Notes under the pieces: generated by a model
What the model saw: the letters and a program-made list of their open reading frames with translations, nothing else
The model's database searches: none
Told to the model about the DNA's origin: nothing
DNA from: Saxidomus purpurata
Taxonomy: Eukaryota > Mollusca > Bivalvia > Venerida > Veneridae
NCBI GenBank assembly: GCA_022818135.1
Contig: JAFMSR010000017.1
Location: 14,965,011-15,029,010 of the forward strand
Length of the DNA stretch: 64,000 nt
Reading direction: 5' to 3'
Program-made: the position numbers and the translations under genes
In this document: positions 27,277 through 40,096 of the stretch, one piece after another
How positions within the stretch are numbered: the stretch's first letter is position 1
Layout of the letters: the number at the start of each line of letters is the position of its first letter

Positions 27277-30184
27277 GGTTTTAAGCCAAATAGAGGACGT
27301 TATCAAGTATTTCAATCCGAGTCGCTGCGACGATTGGGTGGACAGACTCAGCCATGTCTACACTGCATTGCTGCTGTTGGTGTTTGCGGCTGTTGTCAGT
27401 ACTTCACATCTAGTTGGCGAGCCTATGAAGTGCTGGATTCCAGCGGAATACCATAAGAAGGATGGTCATCCTTTTGACAAATATGTCAACAACTACTGCT
27501 GGATTAAAAACACGTATATAATACCAATGCTTGAGGAAATTCCTACAGACATTTCAAGGCGACAGGTAGGCAACATTCATTGTGTTTTGAGACTGGTAGT
27601 GTCAACCTTTTTACTGCTACTTTGAACAAATTCACAAAAACTCAAAGTAACAATACTGATTAGGCAAAGCAGTGGCTCGCAAGTCCTTATAACTTCAAAA
27701 CGTGTCGTCCATTTAGTTAAATATTTTACAGAATCTGTGAACAGTTAATGAGATCCTCAGTTTGATCAATTCTTACTTTAAAGAATAAGCATCAAGGTTT
27801 AGCAAATCGGCATTGATATTGAGTACATAATGCACCTGAACGAAAAATGATTCTGAGGCATTAAGAAGTGTCCGTTTGATTTTACTCATCTCTGTACTAG
27901 CTTTTGTGTCCATCGGTAGACATAACGTTTCCTAGGAAAACAGCTACGAGTAAAAATGGCAATGCATTTTAATACGTTTTCACAGGATGAAGAAATCACG
28001 TATTACCAGTGGGTCCCGTTGATATTATGTTTACTGGCATTATTTTTCAAACTGCCACACGTTATTTGGAAACTTCTCCATACCAGCTCCGGTCTGGACT
28101 TAGACAAGTTAAGTGAGTTAGTCGAAAGTGGACAGGACGAAGTTGTGTCTATCATTGTCGGTGCGATAACTAGATGGATTAAAAACCGACAACAGAACAG
28201 AAAAGACACTTTGCTAGTACGTACAAAGACTTGGGGGTCGCGTTACTGCTGTTTCTTTGGTAGCAAACGAGATGGCACGTACTTGACAGCATTGTATCTT
28301 GTGACTAAACTCCTCTATCTTGTAAATGCCGTTGGCCAGATAGTTTTACTGAATGCATTCATTACTACTGATGCAAGTTTGTATGCACTGGAATGGCTGA
28401 GGACATTTACTTCAGCACCTTACTTCGTCGAGAGTAAAAGGTTTCCGAGAGTTACACTGTGTGACTATCAAATCCGTNNNNNNNNNNNNNNNNNNNNNNN
28501 NNNNNNNNNNNNNNNNNNNNNNNNNNNNNNNNNNNNNNNNNNNNNNNNNNNNNNNNNNNNNNNNNNNNNNNNNNNNNNNNNNNNNNNNNNNNNNNNNNNN
28601 NNNNNNNNNNNNNNNNNNNNNNNNNNNNNNNNNNNNNNNNNNNNNNNNNNNNNNNNNNNNNNNNNNNNNNNNNNNNNNNNNNNNNNNNNNNNNNNNNNNN
28701 NNNNNNNNNNNNNNNNNNNNNNNNNNNNNNNNNNNNNNNNNNNNNNNNNNNNNNNNNNNNNNNNNNNNNNNNNNNNNNNNNNNNNNNNNNNNNNNNNNNN
28801 NNNNNNNNNNNNNNNNNNNNNNNNNNNNNNNNNNNNNNNNNNNNNNNNNNNNNNNNNNNNNNNNNNNNNNNNNNNNNNNNNNNNNNNNNNNNNNNNNNNN
28901 NNNNNNNNNNNNNNNNNNNNNNNNNNNNNNNNNNNNNNNNNNNNNNNNNNNNNNNNNNNNNNNNNNNNNNNNNNNNNAGACAAGAAGACTTTTGAAGTTT
29001 TTCCCTATATAAGTTATGTTAAACCCATTGACCTAGGGTCAATTTTGACCAGTAGGGCATGATGTGAACACGCCTGGTAGAAGTTAACTATGCATTGATA
29101 CATGCCAAATATCTTAGCCTTAGGCCGTGTGGTTTCAGTTATGAAGGGTTTAAACTTTTTTATGTAAGTCTATGTTAAATCAAGTGATACTCCGGGCAGG
29201 GTCAATATAAACCCGTCGGTTATAATTGGAACAATCTCGGTACAACTCTACTAAGCAATGCCACATGCTGTATATTTATGCTCCATGCTTAGTGGTAACA
29301 GAGAAGAAGATGTGTTCGAGTTTCTCATATATAAGCCTATGTAAAGCAAAGAAAACCCCTGAGCAGGGTCATAATTTGAGCAGTCTTGGTAGACGTCCAC
29401 TTGGCATTGCCACATGCTAAATATATAAACTCCCGGTCATGTGCTTTCAGAAAAAAGATTTTTTATTTTTTTTCCTATAAGCCTTTGTTAATACAAATGA
29501 CTCCCGGGCGGGGTCAATTTTGACCCGAGGGTCATAATTTGAATATCTTGGTGGAGGTTATTATTTCCTTTCAATTGTCATTGCAACCAGATTTCTGCAT
29601 AGAATGGAATTATTTGAACAAGTAACAGCTAGTTGATATGACTATAAAGGAAAATAGATCTTACGATGGATAACAAGCTGTTCTCCTGTTTCATTCCAAA
29701 TTAATTAAAATTAATATGGGTAAAATTTTGTAGAACCAAGAAAATGAGTACTTACATCATGTTTATTTCGAAATAAGATATTTTCAAAGTCTGTTCAGCA
29801 TTCTGCATATATAAGACATGCTTACAAGAAAATGGGATGAATCAACATAGTTTTAGAGTAAATAGAACACAACTTCATGAATATTCTATCAGTAAATTTG
29901 TAATATACTTCAGCATATCAAAGTGATCATAGTGCTATTAGTTGGTGTCAGAAAAAGGCTGCTAATGAGATAGATGTAGTGTAAAACGAACATAAAAGAC
30001 TGATGTATGAAAAGCAAATGCGTTTAAATACCTATTGCACGCTTGAATGTTTTGTACTCTGAATGTGTGTGTTTACAGGGGCGATGGTTGTTTTGTGCTA
30101 CGCATGTTGGAGATGAACTCCACAGGCTTTGTTGTGCTGGACGTCGTTAATGAGTTATTCACAAATTATCAAAAATCAACATAG
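27277..30184 (+). CDS. Innexin 2, paralogue of innexin 1, interrupted by assembly gap
   Basis: Exons visible are 27277-27565, 27986-28477 (cut by the gap) and 30079-30184, with the same splice sites and phases as innexin 1 and a TAG stop at 30182. Exons 4 and 5, holding the rest of extracellular loop 2, membrane segment 4 and part of the C-terminal domain, should lie inside the N gap. The signature YYQW, loop-1 cysteines ([19 protein letters not shown]) and the first loop-2 cysteine (LCDYQ) are intact. There is one extra Lys in loop 1 (YHKKDGHP). Other changes from innexin 1 include F/L, F/I, T/P, V/A, T/I and N/H in exon 2 and I/V, L/F, K/R, I/T and M/L in exon 3. The visible exons are open, so a working gene is likely. 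As in innexin 1, the start codon would come from an exon upstream of 27277. Confidence 0.85.
28478..28977. other. Assembly gap (500 N)
   Basis: Exactly 500 N, a conventional placeholder length. The sequence resumes at agacaagaagacttttgaag, which aligns to about 11311 in the left copy, while the break aligns to 9376. About 1.93 kb is expected here. Frames spanning the N run are artefacts. Confidence 0.95.
28978..29597 (+). repeat. 166-bp-type tandem element, innexin-2 intron (5' part in gap)
   Basis: Right-segment counterpart of 11162-11925, starting inside the gap. Same order of units, ending near gcaaccagatttctgcatag. Confidence 0.7.
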
Positions 30185-30820
30185 ACCTGCCTATGTTTCC
30201 CATGGAACAATCGATGATACAAAACTGTGCATCCGATGCGGTGTTGCTGTTTTTTGATGTTTTTATTTATTTGTTGATGTTTATGTAGACTATGTAGAAT
30301 CAATCGTTAGACCCCTCAACTTTATTTAGTGCCTTTTCTTCTAACATTTCACAAACACTCCTTTATATGCATCAGAAAAGAACAAAATTCTGCCTGACCC
30401 TTAAATTGCAATGAAATGTAGAAGAATTGAAGATGTAATTTACCCTAGACTTACTTCTGTAGCCTTTGAGCATGTATAATTTGACAATGCCTTTACATCT
30501 GGTATGGAAACTGAAACCTTGTCACCTGACAAATAATTAGATGTTTTCAGAGAAAGGTGGCCAGTGTATTCAAATCCAGGTGATTCAAAGGCAATGTAGT
30601 TTACTTGTATATCTTATTGTGATAATTCTGAAAACGTTTCATGTTATTATTTAATTGAAGAAATAAATAATCTGACATACATTAATTAAGAATGGAGCCT
30701 TGCATTATAATGGGTCAAACACATTAAAATACATTAAACCACTTCCTTGTTCTCTTTCATATACTATAAGAAATTAATTAACTTTCTGTGACTTAACTAA
30801 TAATCTGAATATACTTTAGA

Positions 30821-30902
30821 GTGCAAAAAGCCCACGTTTTGAAGGGGCAAGGGCAGTGATTTCAAGTCAGCGAGTCTGACCACTCAACCACGGAGGCGGA
30901 CT
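30821..30902 (-). mobile_element. tRNA-derived SINE head, right copy
   Basis: Duplicate of 13165-13246 with the same A-box-like tggttgagtgg on the minus strand and a decayed B-box region. Confidence 0.5.
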
Positions 30903-33640
30903 ACTCTGTCTGTCTATGCGCGACTGCATTTGTATGTGTTTGTTTGTTTTGTGTACGTCTGTAATATTTAATTCACCAATCAATCCTAAAGAAGGCGAGC
31001 CAGACTCATGAAAACCTACAGCAACATAAATTGGAATATAAAATTTACAGCACAGACATTGTGTCTAGTTTTTGCAACTTTAATTAAACATCTGCTAGCA
31101 CATGTTTCAGCTGGTTTGTTGTATAACATGAAAATTAGGGAAATTGGGATGACATCATTCAAGAGCTACTTTATAACAGTTTATGGGTCACTTTACATGA
31201 AGTGCTGTGCTGACCTGTTGTGATCTTCCTATTGCTCAACCGTTCATTTTCAACTATTTCTACAGATGCTTAGAGGGTTCCTGGCTAAGGCAGTGTTACT
31301 CATGCTAAAATACTCTAGTTTTGGTCAGTGAACATGTCCAACTTGTGTTTTATTATCATACATTCTGATCATGGATTAAAAATGTTTTGACCAGAACTGT
31401 GTCAAATGGCACATTGCCTTTTCAATTTAAGACCATGTGGAACACTCATAAACAAATCATAGTTGGAACATGGTACACTTATTGTCAGTGACCAGGTTTA
31501 AACTGTGTTTTGGATGCATTAATGACCATGGATGAAACATGGTTTGACAAAGTATGGCAAACGGAACATTACCATATCAAGGCCGAAACACGGTCACAAG
31601 AAACTCTGAACTGACAATGATATAGCATTGTTATCTAAGAGTCATCTGGAAACGAGTTGCGTATGGTGTAGGTCTTTGTGGGCTCAGGCATGTTTTGATA
31701 ATGCATACGCAAATTTAACACGTTCTCTTATTGTATTGTCGGCATCTATTGCAAATGTTTAATTATTGGGATATCATGTGCAAATCACTGGCGTCTGACG
31801 ATTGTGAACTTAGGAAAATAGACCCATCATTGGTTCCAAAAAACAGTGAAATATGTCATATGCTAGATCGCGATTCAATGATTATTCTGTTGGTCCAACT
31901 ATTTTGCGACTAAGTTGGTCTGCAAAGACATTCATTTTGCCCTAAATATGAACTACATGTACCTTCACTTGTATGCTGTTCTGTATTGCCAAACTCTACA
32001 GGTTCTAAAGCGTTGGTGGTCAACACTAGCGAGTATTCGATACTAGTTAGATATAGGAGGTCATTTATCCCAAAAGAACAAATAAAATCATTTGCTAGTA
32101 GCTGTAATTGCATATTTTGATACACACTCAGCAGATACGTGTGTTTGTGTAAACACTGCACAATATGTTACGCTACTTTAGGTTTCAACGCATTATGTTG
32201 TATACGTCAGCAAAAACACTGAGCCTAAAAAGTAGTATCTTGTTACTATGGAAGGCCAAACCTGTCTTAACCCACATGTACGGTTTATTAATGAAATAGG
32301 ACACATATTCTTTCTCGTGAACGATTCTTGGATAGTGTCAACTTTAAACATTGGACGATTTCATATTTAGAATACAGTTACGTGCTGAAATAATTCGATT
32401 GGAATATCTACAAATAAGAGGTTGAAACTTGGATTTTTATTCGTTCTAAACCCTCGATTTTGTTTTTTTGGTCTTTTTGCTCAATGACCTCTGCCAAGAG
32501 CCGGAACTCCCAGACGTAACCCCCATGCTATTGTGACTCTCTGTCCGTCTGTTCTTCCGTCTGTCTGTACGTCCGACTGACTGTTAAAGGCCCTGTTACT
32601 TTATGTCCAGCTTAATCTTCATTTAATACAAGAATGACTTATTTCTAAGCATCAACCTATTTCCCGGGATCCATTCTCATCAACATTGATCACTTTTAAA
32701 AAAATCTTCATGCAATCTCCAAAAGTGGTTTGAATTCCAAATACGTTGCGCTATTACAGACAACATGGCTCCTTCGTTATGGTCATGCATGCTATCCATT
32801 TGACATAACCCATGGGATGTTAAAGTGGCTGAAACATCTTTCTTGAGATTTGGAGGTTCGAAGTTTAAATTCAAACACAGGTCCGTTCACATCTGACTCG
32901 CTCAGTTTAAAATTCCTTTCGTTTGTTAAAGAATTTCGACATTTCTGGTGTGATATACAATACAGGATTCCTCAGGCCTAGACCTAGATAGTTATGTCGA
33001 CAAAACGTAGTAGTATCGTCTTATCATACAACACAATAAAAGACCTGGTGAACATTTTCACAGATATATGTATTAGTTTCTTAAAGAGAAATTTAAGACA
33101 CATTCATTCAATGACATCCATATAGTTACAATAACAAGTTAAGCGTCTGGTGTAGAGATACAACAAATGTAGCCCTTTGATAGATATATATGCTACATTA
33201 TTTTTATTAATATCTTTGTATGTGATTACTCAACCCTTCTTTTTCAACAATTCATGTTAAGCCACTGCCATAGCATTTGCTTCGATACGCATGTTAATGT
33301 CCTGTAACGTTTTAGACAAGTGTATGCGGACGAATCCACACGCACTCACCAAAGTCTGTCGTACATGAATGTCACATTTGAGCTTCTTTCACTTAATGTT
33401 TCTATCTGCTATCTTCAAGTTGCTAAACGTGACTGTATTGTCCTGTATTAAAACATTCACATATAATCTAATTTTAAATACAGATAGTGTGAATAAGTTC
33501 ATTTAGTTGGATTTATATACTGTGTACCGTGCTTGAGATGTGTGCCTTCTTTCATTTCAATTTTACCTTTGTAAAGAAGAACGCAGTTACTTTACGTTGT
33601 GAATGTACGAATATTTTCTTCGCCTTTGCGTTGCGTCCCG

Positions 33641-36499
33641 GGGAGCTTTATCGTGATGTAGACTTTATAAATATAGACTTTAATACAACGTGTTATTTTC
33701 CCACAAGAGGTACATGTCAGTCACTAAATACAAACACCAACCTCTTATCAACGCTTAAACGGTCATGACTAAAGTAATCGAAGGAATGTCCTGTCACGAG
33801 TTTAGTTGTATATAGAAATGACCCATATATCTTGTCATGTTAACGGTTTCAACACATTTTGCGTTTCAATTTAGAATGTCATGTACATATAGCTTAACTA
33901 GTTCACAAGCTGGAATGTAAAAACAAAACAGAATTGAACCAAACTAAGGATTCAAACAATTTAAACTACACTGATTTATATAAAAATATTCCCTCAAGTC
34001 TTTGGATACATATATGGACCACTAATAGCACAGCACGTCCAACAATACCTTATACACAACTAAACGTATCTCTGTTCCTCATTGTAAATTAAAACGCATG
34101 ATCAAATTAAATGCTCAAATCTGTATGAAGTAATAGTGAAATTTAACACTTAAAACCCATAGCTCGTCAACAAAATATCCTACGTTTGTTACGAACTAAC
34201 CCGATAACAATTCACAATTTCTTAAAGCAAAGTTGTCACGATATTATGTATACAATAATAATGATCAGTCAAAAGTCATTTACCAAAGATAATACTTGAT
34301 TTATGACATACAAATTTACCATGTTTCATTTCACTTTGGATGTCGTTCTTTTGGATGGTATTTTCAGCATGAATAACAACTATTTTTGGACTATGATGGA
34401 CTGCAATCTTAATAAGCTAGAAACGTACAAGGCTAATAGATTATGTGAGTCCTGTTAACTTCAAAAACTTTCATTTTGTCACCAGCAATAGAATAATATT
34501 TACTAAAATACACGTCAAGGGATAAACTTGTTTCACATGTTCCTCTGATGGTTGCAACATACTGTATGCCAATAAATATTTGTTTTGATAAGACCTGTAG
34601 CGATGTTGAATTTATCACCTCTAGAAACATGACAATAAAGCTATTACAAAAAGCTTAACAATTCAAACACAAAACTGCTCACCCACAGTTTGTGTTGTAA
34701 AACTTAGTTTCTTTAAAATTTCCTTTAACGTCTTTGTAATTGGGCACTTTGTGCTCATAGACAAGATGTATCGCTCTTCTAGACTGACTGACTGACTGGA
34801 CTGTTATGAGTACGTTTTGTGAAAAGCTTTTGCAATCTTATCAAGAAATAGCTTACATACGTCATTCTGAAAATGGATTTGACACAGTGACATCAAAAAC
34901 AGTAGGGTCAATCTACCCAATATCACCAATCATCCTATGAAGTTCAAAAACTGTTGCTGAAATACTGAGCTGAAATCATTTTCAAATTTCGGGTCACTGT
35001 GACCTTGATCTTTAACACACTGTTCCCAAACACAATATGAGCAAGTTTCATGGACTTCACGTGAACACTGTGACCTGTATAATGTTATCAATGAAAGCTA
35101 ACGGAGACCACTGTGACCATGACCGTCGACCAACTGACTCCAAAACAGTAGGACTCGTGTACTCATAAGACAAATCATCCTATGAAGTTTGAAGACTGTG
35201 GGTCTATAGATATCATGATATTTAGCGGGGATGTTCAAAGTTCGGGTCACAATGATCTTGACTTCCTGTCCTCAAAACAATAGGGATCATTTACAGGTTG
35301 CATGCAATCTTCGGAGCAAGTTTAATAAAAGTTGAATGAAAATTGTGACCTGTAGAGTATTATCAAGTAAAAGGTTATTGGAGGTCACTGTGACAATGAC
35401 CTTTGACCCACTGATAATCAACAGGATGCAGGCTAACGTATGAAAGTCAAATGAAAATTGTGATATGTTTTGTCAAGGAATATTTACGGACAGACAGGCA
35501 ACGGTTGCCTTTGAATTGAACTGCTTTTAAACATTTATTGCAGCTTTGCAAGATTTACAAATTATCTTGATTACTTTTTTTGAAGTTTTTACCGATAGTT
35601 TTGCATGAGGTCTAATTTTTTTTAAAAACATATCGAATTCCTACACAGTAAAAAGGCTTATGAATGTTCACTTCTAAAGTAAGCTAATTACAGCATCGTA
35701 TTAGTTAAATGCAATTCAAATTGAATGAAATATAATTACCGTGTATTTGCATTATTGACGTTACTGCTGATTCAGCACCAAATTGTAAGGATATGCATGT
35801 GTGTGTAGTCTCTCTTGGTTTATTTTGGGAAGCACTGTTATAAATATCTAATCATTCAGAGTGCTATCATTAGTAGTTTTATGTGTCATACAGGTGTGAT
35901 AAGATCTCTTAGAAAATGCAGTCCTGAAATAATATAAGGTACACACAAACAGTAGTAACAGCATACAGTCGTTTCCGGTATTGAAGTCCCAGCAGTACAA
36001 TTACAAGTAACTCTTATTTTACCAAGAAAGAAGTCTTACCAGTGGAAATGACCTTTATTTGTACAAAACAAGATTCCTACCTTTGCTTTTTAAATCGAAA
36101 AGTACATGTTAAAAATAGTGTGCAATATTTGTTTCAATGATACTGTAAAAAATGAAAAAGCTTTCTCGCAACTATTTTTCGTGAAGAAACGACTTGAATA
36201 CGACGAAAAGCCATACGTCAACATAGTTTTAGAGTGAATAGTCCAGAACATGGTAATATCATCATCCTATCCTTAATTTAATTTACAATATCAGTAAAAT
36301 GTAATTCAAAATGATCCTTGGACTTTAATCTTAGCCACGGAAGTTTTGTTAAAACAAATACAGTCAGCTTGGGGAAGTTATCTGTGGTCATGAAATCGGC
36401 CGGTCAAGTTACGGTCACTTACAAACAGACTCGTGTCATTAATAAAACCCTCGGTCAACTTTGGTTTTGTCATTTTATAGTTAGAAAGTGAAAGACAGC
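33641..36499. repeat. Intergenic region with CTGTGACCTTGA-type repeat
   Basis: 33641-34870 shows nothing recognisable. About 34880-35500 is a degenerate repeat with the phrases gtcactgtgaccttgatc, caatcatcctatgaagtt and gacctgtagagtattatcaa, related to the block at 6222. 35500-36499 is AT-rich. A sequence near 36325 (atgatccttggactttaat) resembles a decayed family-3 MITE end. Confidence 0.55.
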
Positions 36500-38673
36500 A
36501 TGCATTATACCGCTGGTTTTGCTCTTCTGTTCTGTGTCTTCGTTTACGGTTTGTTCCTTTATACATTTTGATGTCTTTCCAAGCATATTTAGTGATATAA
36601 TGTTTAAGCTCGGCGTGCAACTGTTCTGTATTTGTTAGTTGTGCTTACGGTATGCTTACAGCTGTGTAGTCAATGAGTTAGATGATTGTGAATACTCTTT
36701 TTCGCTCTAAAAAATTGTGAAAAAAAAATCTCCTTTTCTGTATAGAATCATCAAATATTAAAAAAGTTTCAGTGTAAATTCTTGAAAAGTATTGCATCTG
36801 TATTTTTCAAATATATGTAATACGCTTCTAAATTGCAATATAAACATGTCGCGGAGCGATGCCGTTTAACCGACTTCGCAAACTGTTTCAGATGATTTTC
36901 TCATTTGGTTTTTGTTGTTGATTTTAGCCATTACTATGATATTCTATGATTTAAATTTTTTTTTTTTTTTGAATTCGATTTTTTTTCACCGGAAACTTTA
37001 AACGAGCAGCTTAAAAGTGTTGATTTTTTTATTAAATAAAGTTCTTAAACTGTCTGAAATTTACATTTTTAAAGGGGTACTCCCTACATCTAGCCCATTA
37101 CATGTATCTAATTACGATATTTAAATATCTTAAAGCTGCTCGCTCTTAGATTTTGGTTAAAAAAATAAAGTTCTCCAAACTGTATGCAAATATCGTATTT
37201 TAGAACATATAGTCATATAAAAAGGTTCCAGTATAAATTCCTGTCACCTATATCTCTAAATTTCAAATAATACGCTACCAAATTCAAAAGCGTTGCAAAC
37301 GCTTGTGAAATTCCAATATAAACATATAGTGAAGGGTTGTCGTCAATATATTTCTGCAAATTCCTACCTAGACTTTCGCTTATATTTTGATTCTAGCCTT
37401 TAATTTTATTTTAATGTATAAGTATGTCAATTTAAAAAAAAAATTCACGGTAACTGAGAGCGAGCAGCTTTAACACTCTCTGATACTAAATGCCATTTAA
37501 TCAACACATTCGTAAACATATTGACCTGCTCACAACTAGCCAAAATGCACGATCTGCTAAAGGTATGTTGGCCTCTGGAAATTCTTGCAATATGCAGAAT
37601 GCACTCGGAGTACAATTTACTGTACCTTTGCGGATCCTTTTTGCATTCAAGAGCACATGTGTAAATACGTTTATTGGGCTAATTTGTTATGTATTTGCAT
37701 GATATTAGTCTTAGAACGGTATGAGAATTTCTTCTGAGAGTAACATATTAACCGCCATAGTTGTTGTTCGTCTGGAATAATTACTCAATAATCTTGATAC
37801 AATCGCCATGGTCAAAGCATGGTGGAGCTTATAAAAACTTGGTTATTGCTTCACAATTTATTAAATTTTGAAGAACGAATTACCTTTTATATCATGTTAT
37901 AGTGTCAGGCGAGACATGTACAGTAAACAATGATTGCCAAAGTACTACGTGTGGAACCGGAAGTCGGGTGATCTGTCAGCATCCTGACGGTCAAGGAATA
38001 ACGTCTGGAGGAGGCCTATGCACATGCGAACAAGACACAAACGGTGGTAGGAATACATGTTTGCCTTTGATTTAAGAAATACTTTGCCCGCGAATACCTC
38101 TCAGACTGTCAGACATAACTGATTGGCCAATGAAGAAAGTGCAGGCGTCATACCTAGTGTCCAGTGAAGTATGGAACATCTTGTCTTTAAAAACATAGTT
38201 AAGTCTGACAAATTTACCTGGTCTGAGATGTTTCTAACGGTTGTCAGACTGTTGTCAGACTTAATGTATGACAAGTCTTCAAATTAATTCGCCATGACTG
38301 AACAGGCTGATTAAGTTTAAACAAACTATTTAGTCGTTATTTCTGTGTCTGTGTCTGACTATCTATATGCTATTTTACATTTATATAAAGGATGTCCTTA
38401 GTGATTGGACTTTATAGGGGTTTAAAGGTCTTGAAACATATCACTAAAATGAAAGAATTAAAGAGAAATATTCAGATCTGAAGAAGTCATCTTTGAACTC
38501 AATAATGTCTAAGAATATACTGAGGATTCGAAAATTATGATATCTTTTCAGAATGCGTCATGGCGGCTGATTGCAATGGTGACGGAGCTCCAGACTTGAA
38601 ATGCCCTGATAGCGCCAGACACTGCTACGACAATAAATGCATCTGTGACAGATTCCCGATAGGCGGAAAATAA
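36500..38673 (+). CDS. Secreted 12-cysteine protein A, Cvsi-like protease inhibitor candidate
   Basis: Three exons: 36500-36548, 37903-38046 and 38552-38673, both introns phase 1, stop TAA at 38671, 104 residues. Exon 1 encodes a signal peptide (MHYTAGFALLFCVFVYG). The mature part has 12 Cys: C-x5-C-x4-C-x7-C-x14-C-x1-C in exon 2 (landmark CQHPDGQG) and C-x5-C-x9-C-x6-C-x4-C-x1-C in exon 3 (landmark HCYDNKCIC). This layout resembles the bivalve Cvsi-1/Cvsi-2 inhibitors of subtilisin-like serine proteases (MEROPS I84), defence-related in oysters; that assignment is by motif memory. The first intron holds family-1 MITEs. Poly(A) signal candidates are AATAAA at 38732 and 38744. It is first of three tandem paralogues. 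Exon 1 was placed from its match in length, donor (TACG|gtttg) and peptide type to genes B and C; a different first exon remains possible. Confidence 0.75.
36780..37020 (+). mobile_element. MITE family-1 fragment in intron 1 of gene A
   Basis: Carries the internal landmarks gcaatataaacatgtcgcgg, ttgattttagccattac and a right end caccggaaactttaaacg, then gagcagcttaaa. Left end decayed. Confidence 0.6.
37130..37473. mobile_element. MITE family 1, complete reference copy
   Basis: About 344 bp, from ttaaagctgctcgctc to gagcgagcagctttaa, perfect inverse ends of at least 14 bp that begin and end TTAA. No coding capacity. TTAA may be the target-site duplication or part of the repeat. Other copies or parts: 3495-4247, 21650-22440, 36780-37020, 40317-40629, ~54480-54760, 56185-56482 and 58006-60644. 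Confidence 0.85.
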
Positions 38674-39029
38674 ATCCATGGAATGAAATGCTATATTACA
38701 AGTAGTATTTGTAAATCAAGTTTTGTTTTTCAATAAATGAGTTAATAAAAGAAGAGTACTTTAATTATCAGCATGTGTGCGTGGCATCATCTGCCTTCTT
38801 TTGTTACAATTTTACATTGCTCATATGTTTGGAGTTTTCCGTTTCTTAGTAAATTATTCAAATCACAAAATCTAACATGCGATTCTGATGCACAAAGTTT
38901 TTAAGGCTGTATTTTTATCCGTATGTTATATCAAAATATTAAGCTATAATAGTGAATGTGTCTTGACGTGTCATATCTAAATTTTATTTCAGTGTAATAA
39001 CATTGAAATGTGTCATCCAAGTAATTAAA

Positions 39030-39265
39030 GAGGCACTCCTGAGATAATAATGATTCTCCGAACAGTAATACGTTCAATGAATGTAAAATGATTCTAAAAT
39101 ACCATTTTCGAGAACAACTTATATCGAAAAATGCTTCATTTTTTCCCACAAATAATCAACATGGAGGCATTTTATAATAAATCGCTATCCACCAATTGAT
39201 TGTACCACAACAACTTTCATAGAGTATTGAATGGTTTACGGTACTGCAACAGTTTCTGAAACGCT
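39030..39265. mobile_element. MITE family-2 fragment
   Basis: Starts taaagaggcactcc and shares with the longer copies the phrases aataaatcgctatccacc, gtaccacaacaacttt and attgaatggtttacggtac. The right end is lost. It lies between genes A and B. Confidence 0.6.
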
Positions 39266-39726
39266 TCATTAATAACAATGATGCCTCAACACATTTACAG
39301 TCGTAAATTGTTTATGAATATTACATGGGAGGGAAATTCAACAGTCAAAAATAGTTCCGTACATTTATAGTGCTTTGTTAGGTAAGTAACGCTTAAATCT
39401 TTCTTTGCGTATATAGGAGAAATGCATAATAGTGTTAGAATTACGATTTCAAAACGCCAGTACAGTACGTGTATGTCACGCTTCTCTGTCGATAGTTTTA
39501 GTATGTACTTTCGTACAGATCGTCATCATTTGATCTTTAAGACATACAGGTCAATCATCTGAGAGACGAAAATAGATAGGAGAATGAACGATAGTTTATT
39601 GTTTCACTAGTGGCAAATATAAGTACATCGGACAGTTTTGATCAATCAGATGAAACGCTGACAACAGCTGAAATTCTTTACTTTTAAATTTCATAAGTAT
39701 TGGTTCAGGTCTGTGAAGTTTGAGCA

Positions 39727-40045
39727 ATGAAGTTCTTTTTTGGATTGATAACTATTACCATTGTTCTCACATACGGTTTGTATTTTTAATATTGTTTTTC
39801 CATTAAGAATATTTATCTTACATCACGTATCCCTTTAGTTGCGTTTGTGACGACTGAAATACTTATTCAAAATACGTACATACAAAATCTATCACAGTGT
39901 CTGCTCTGACCTTTGGGTTGTATCAAAGGAAAGGTACTAGTATGGTGGAAAAAAACAAAAATAATATCAAAGAGGGAATGCCACGTACCAAAAACGCAGC
40001 CTCCCCAAAACGAGCCCCACAGCACCCAGAAGTGCACACCACCAA

Positions 40046-40096
<51 letters not shown>

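Noticed and set aside
27956..29062. 368-codon frame crossing the N run
   Set aside because: The middle is undetermined bases. The real exon 3 stops inside the gap, and the tail after the gap is intronic repeat.
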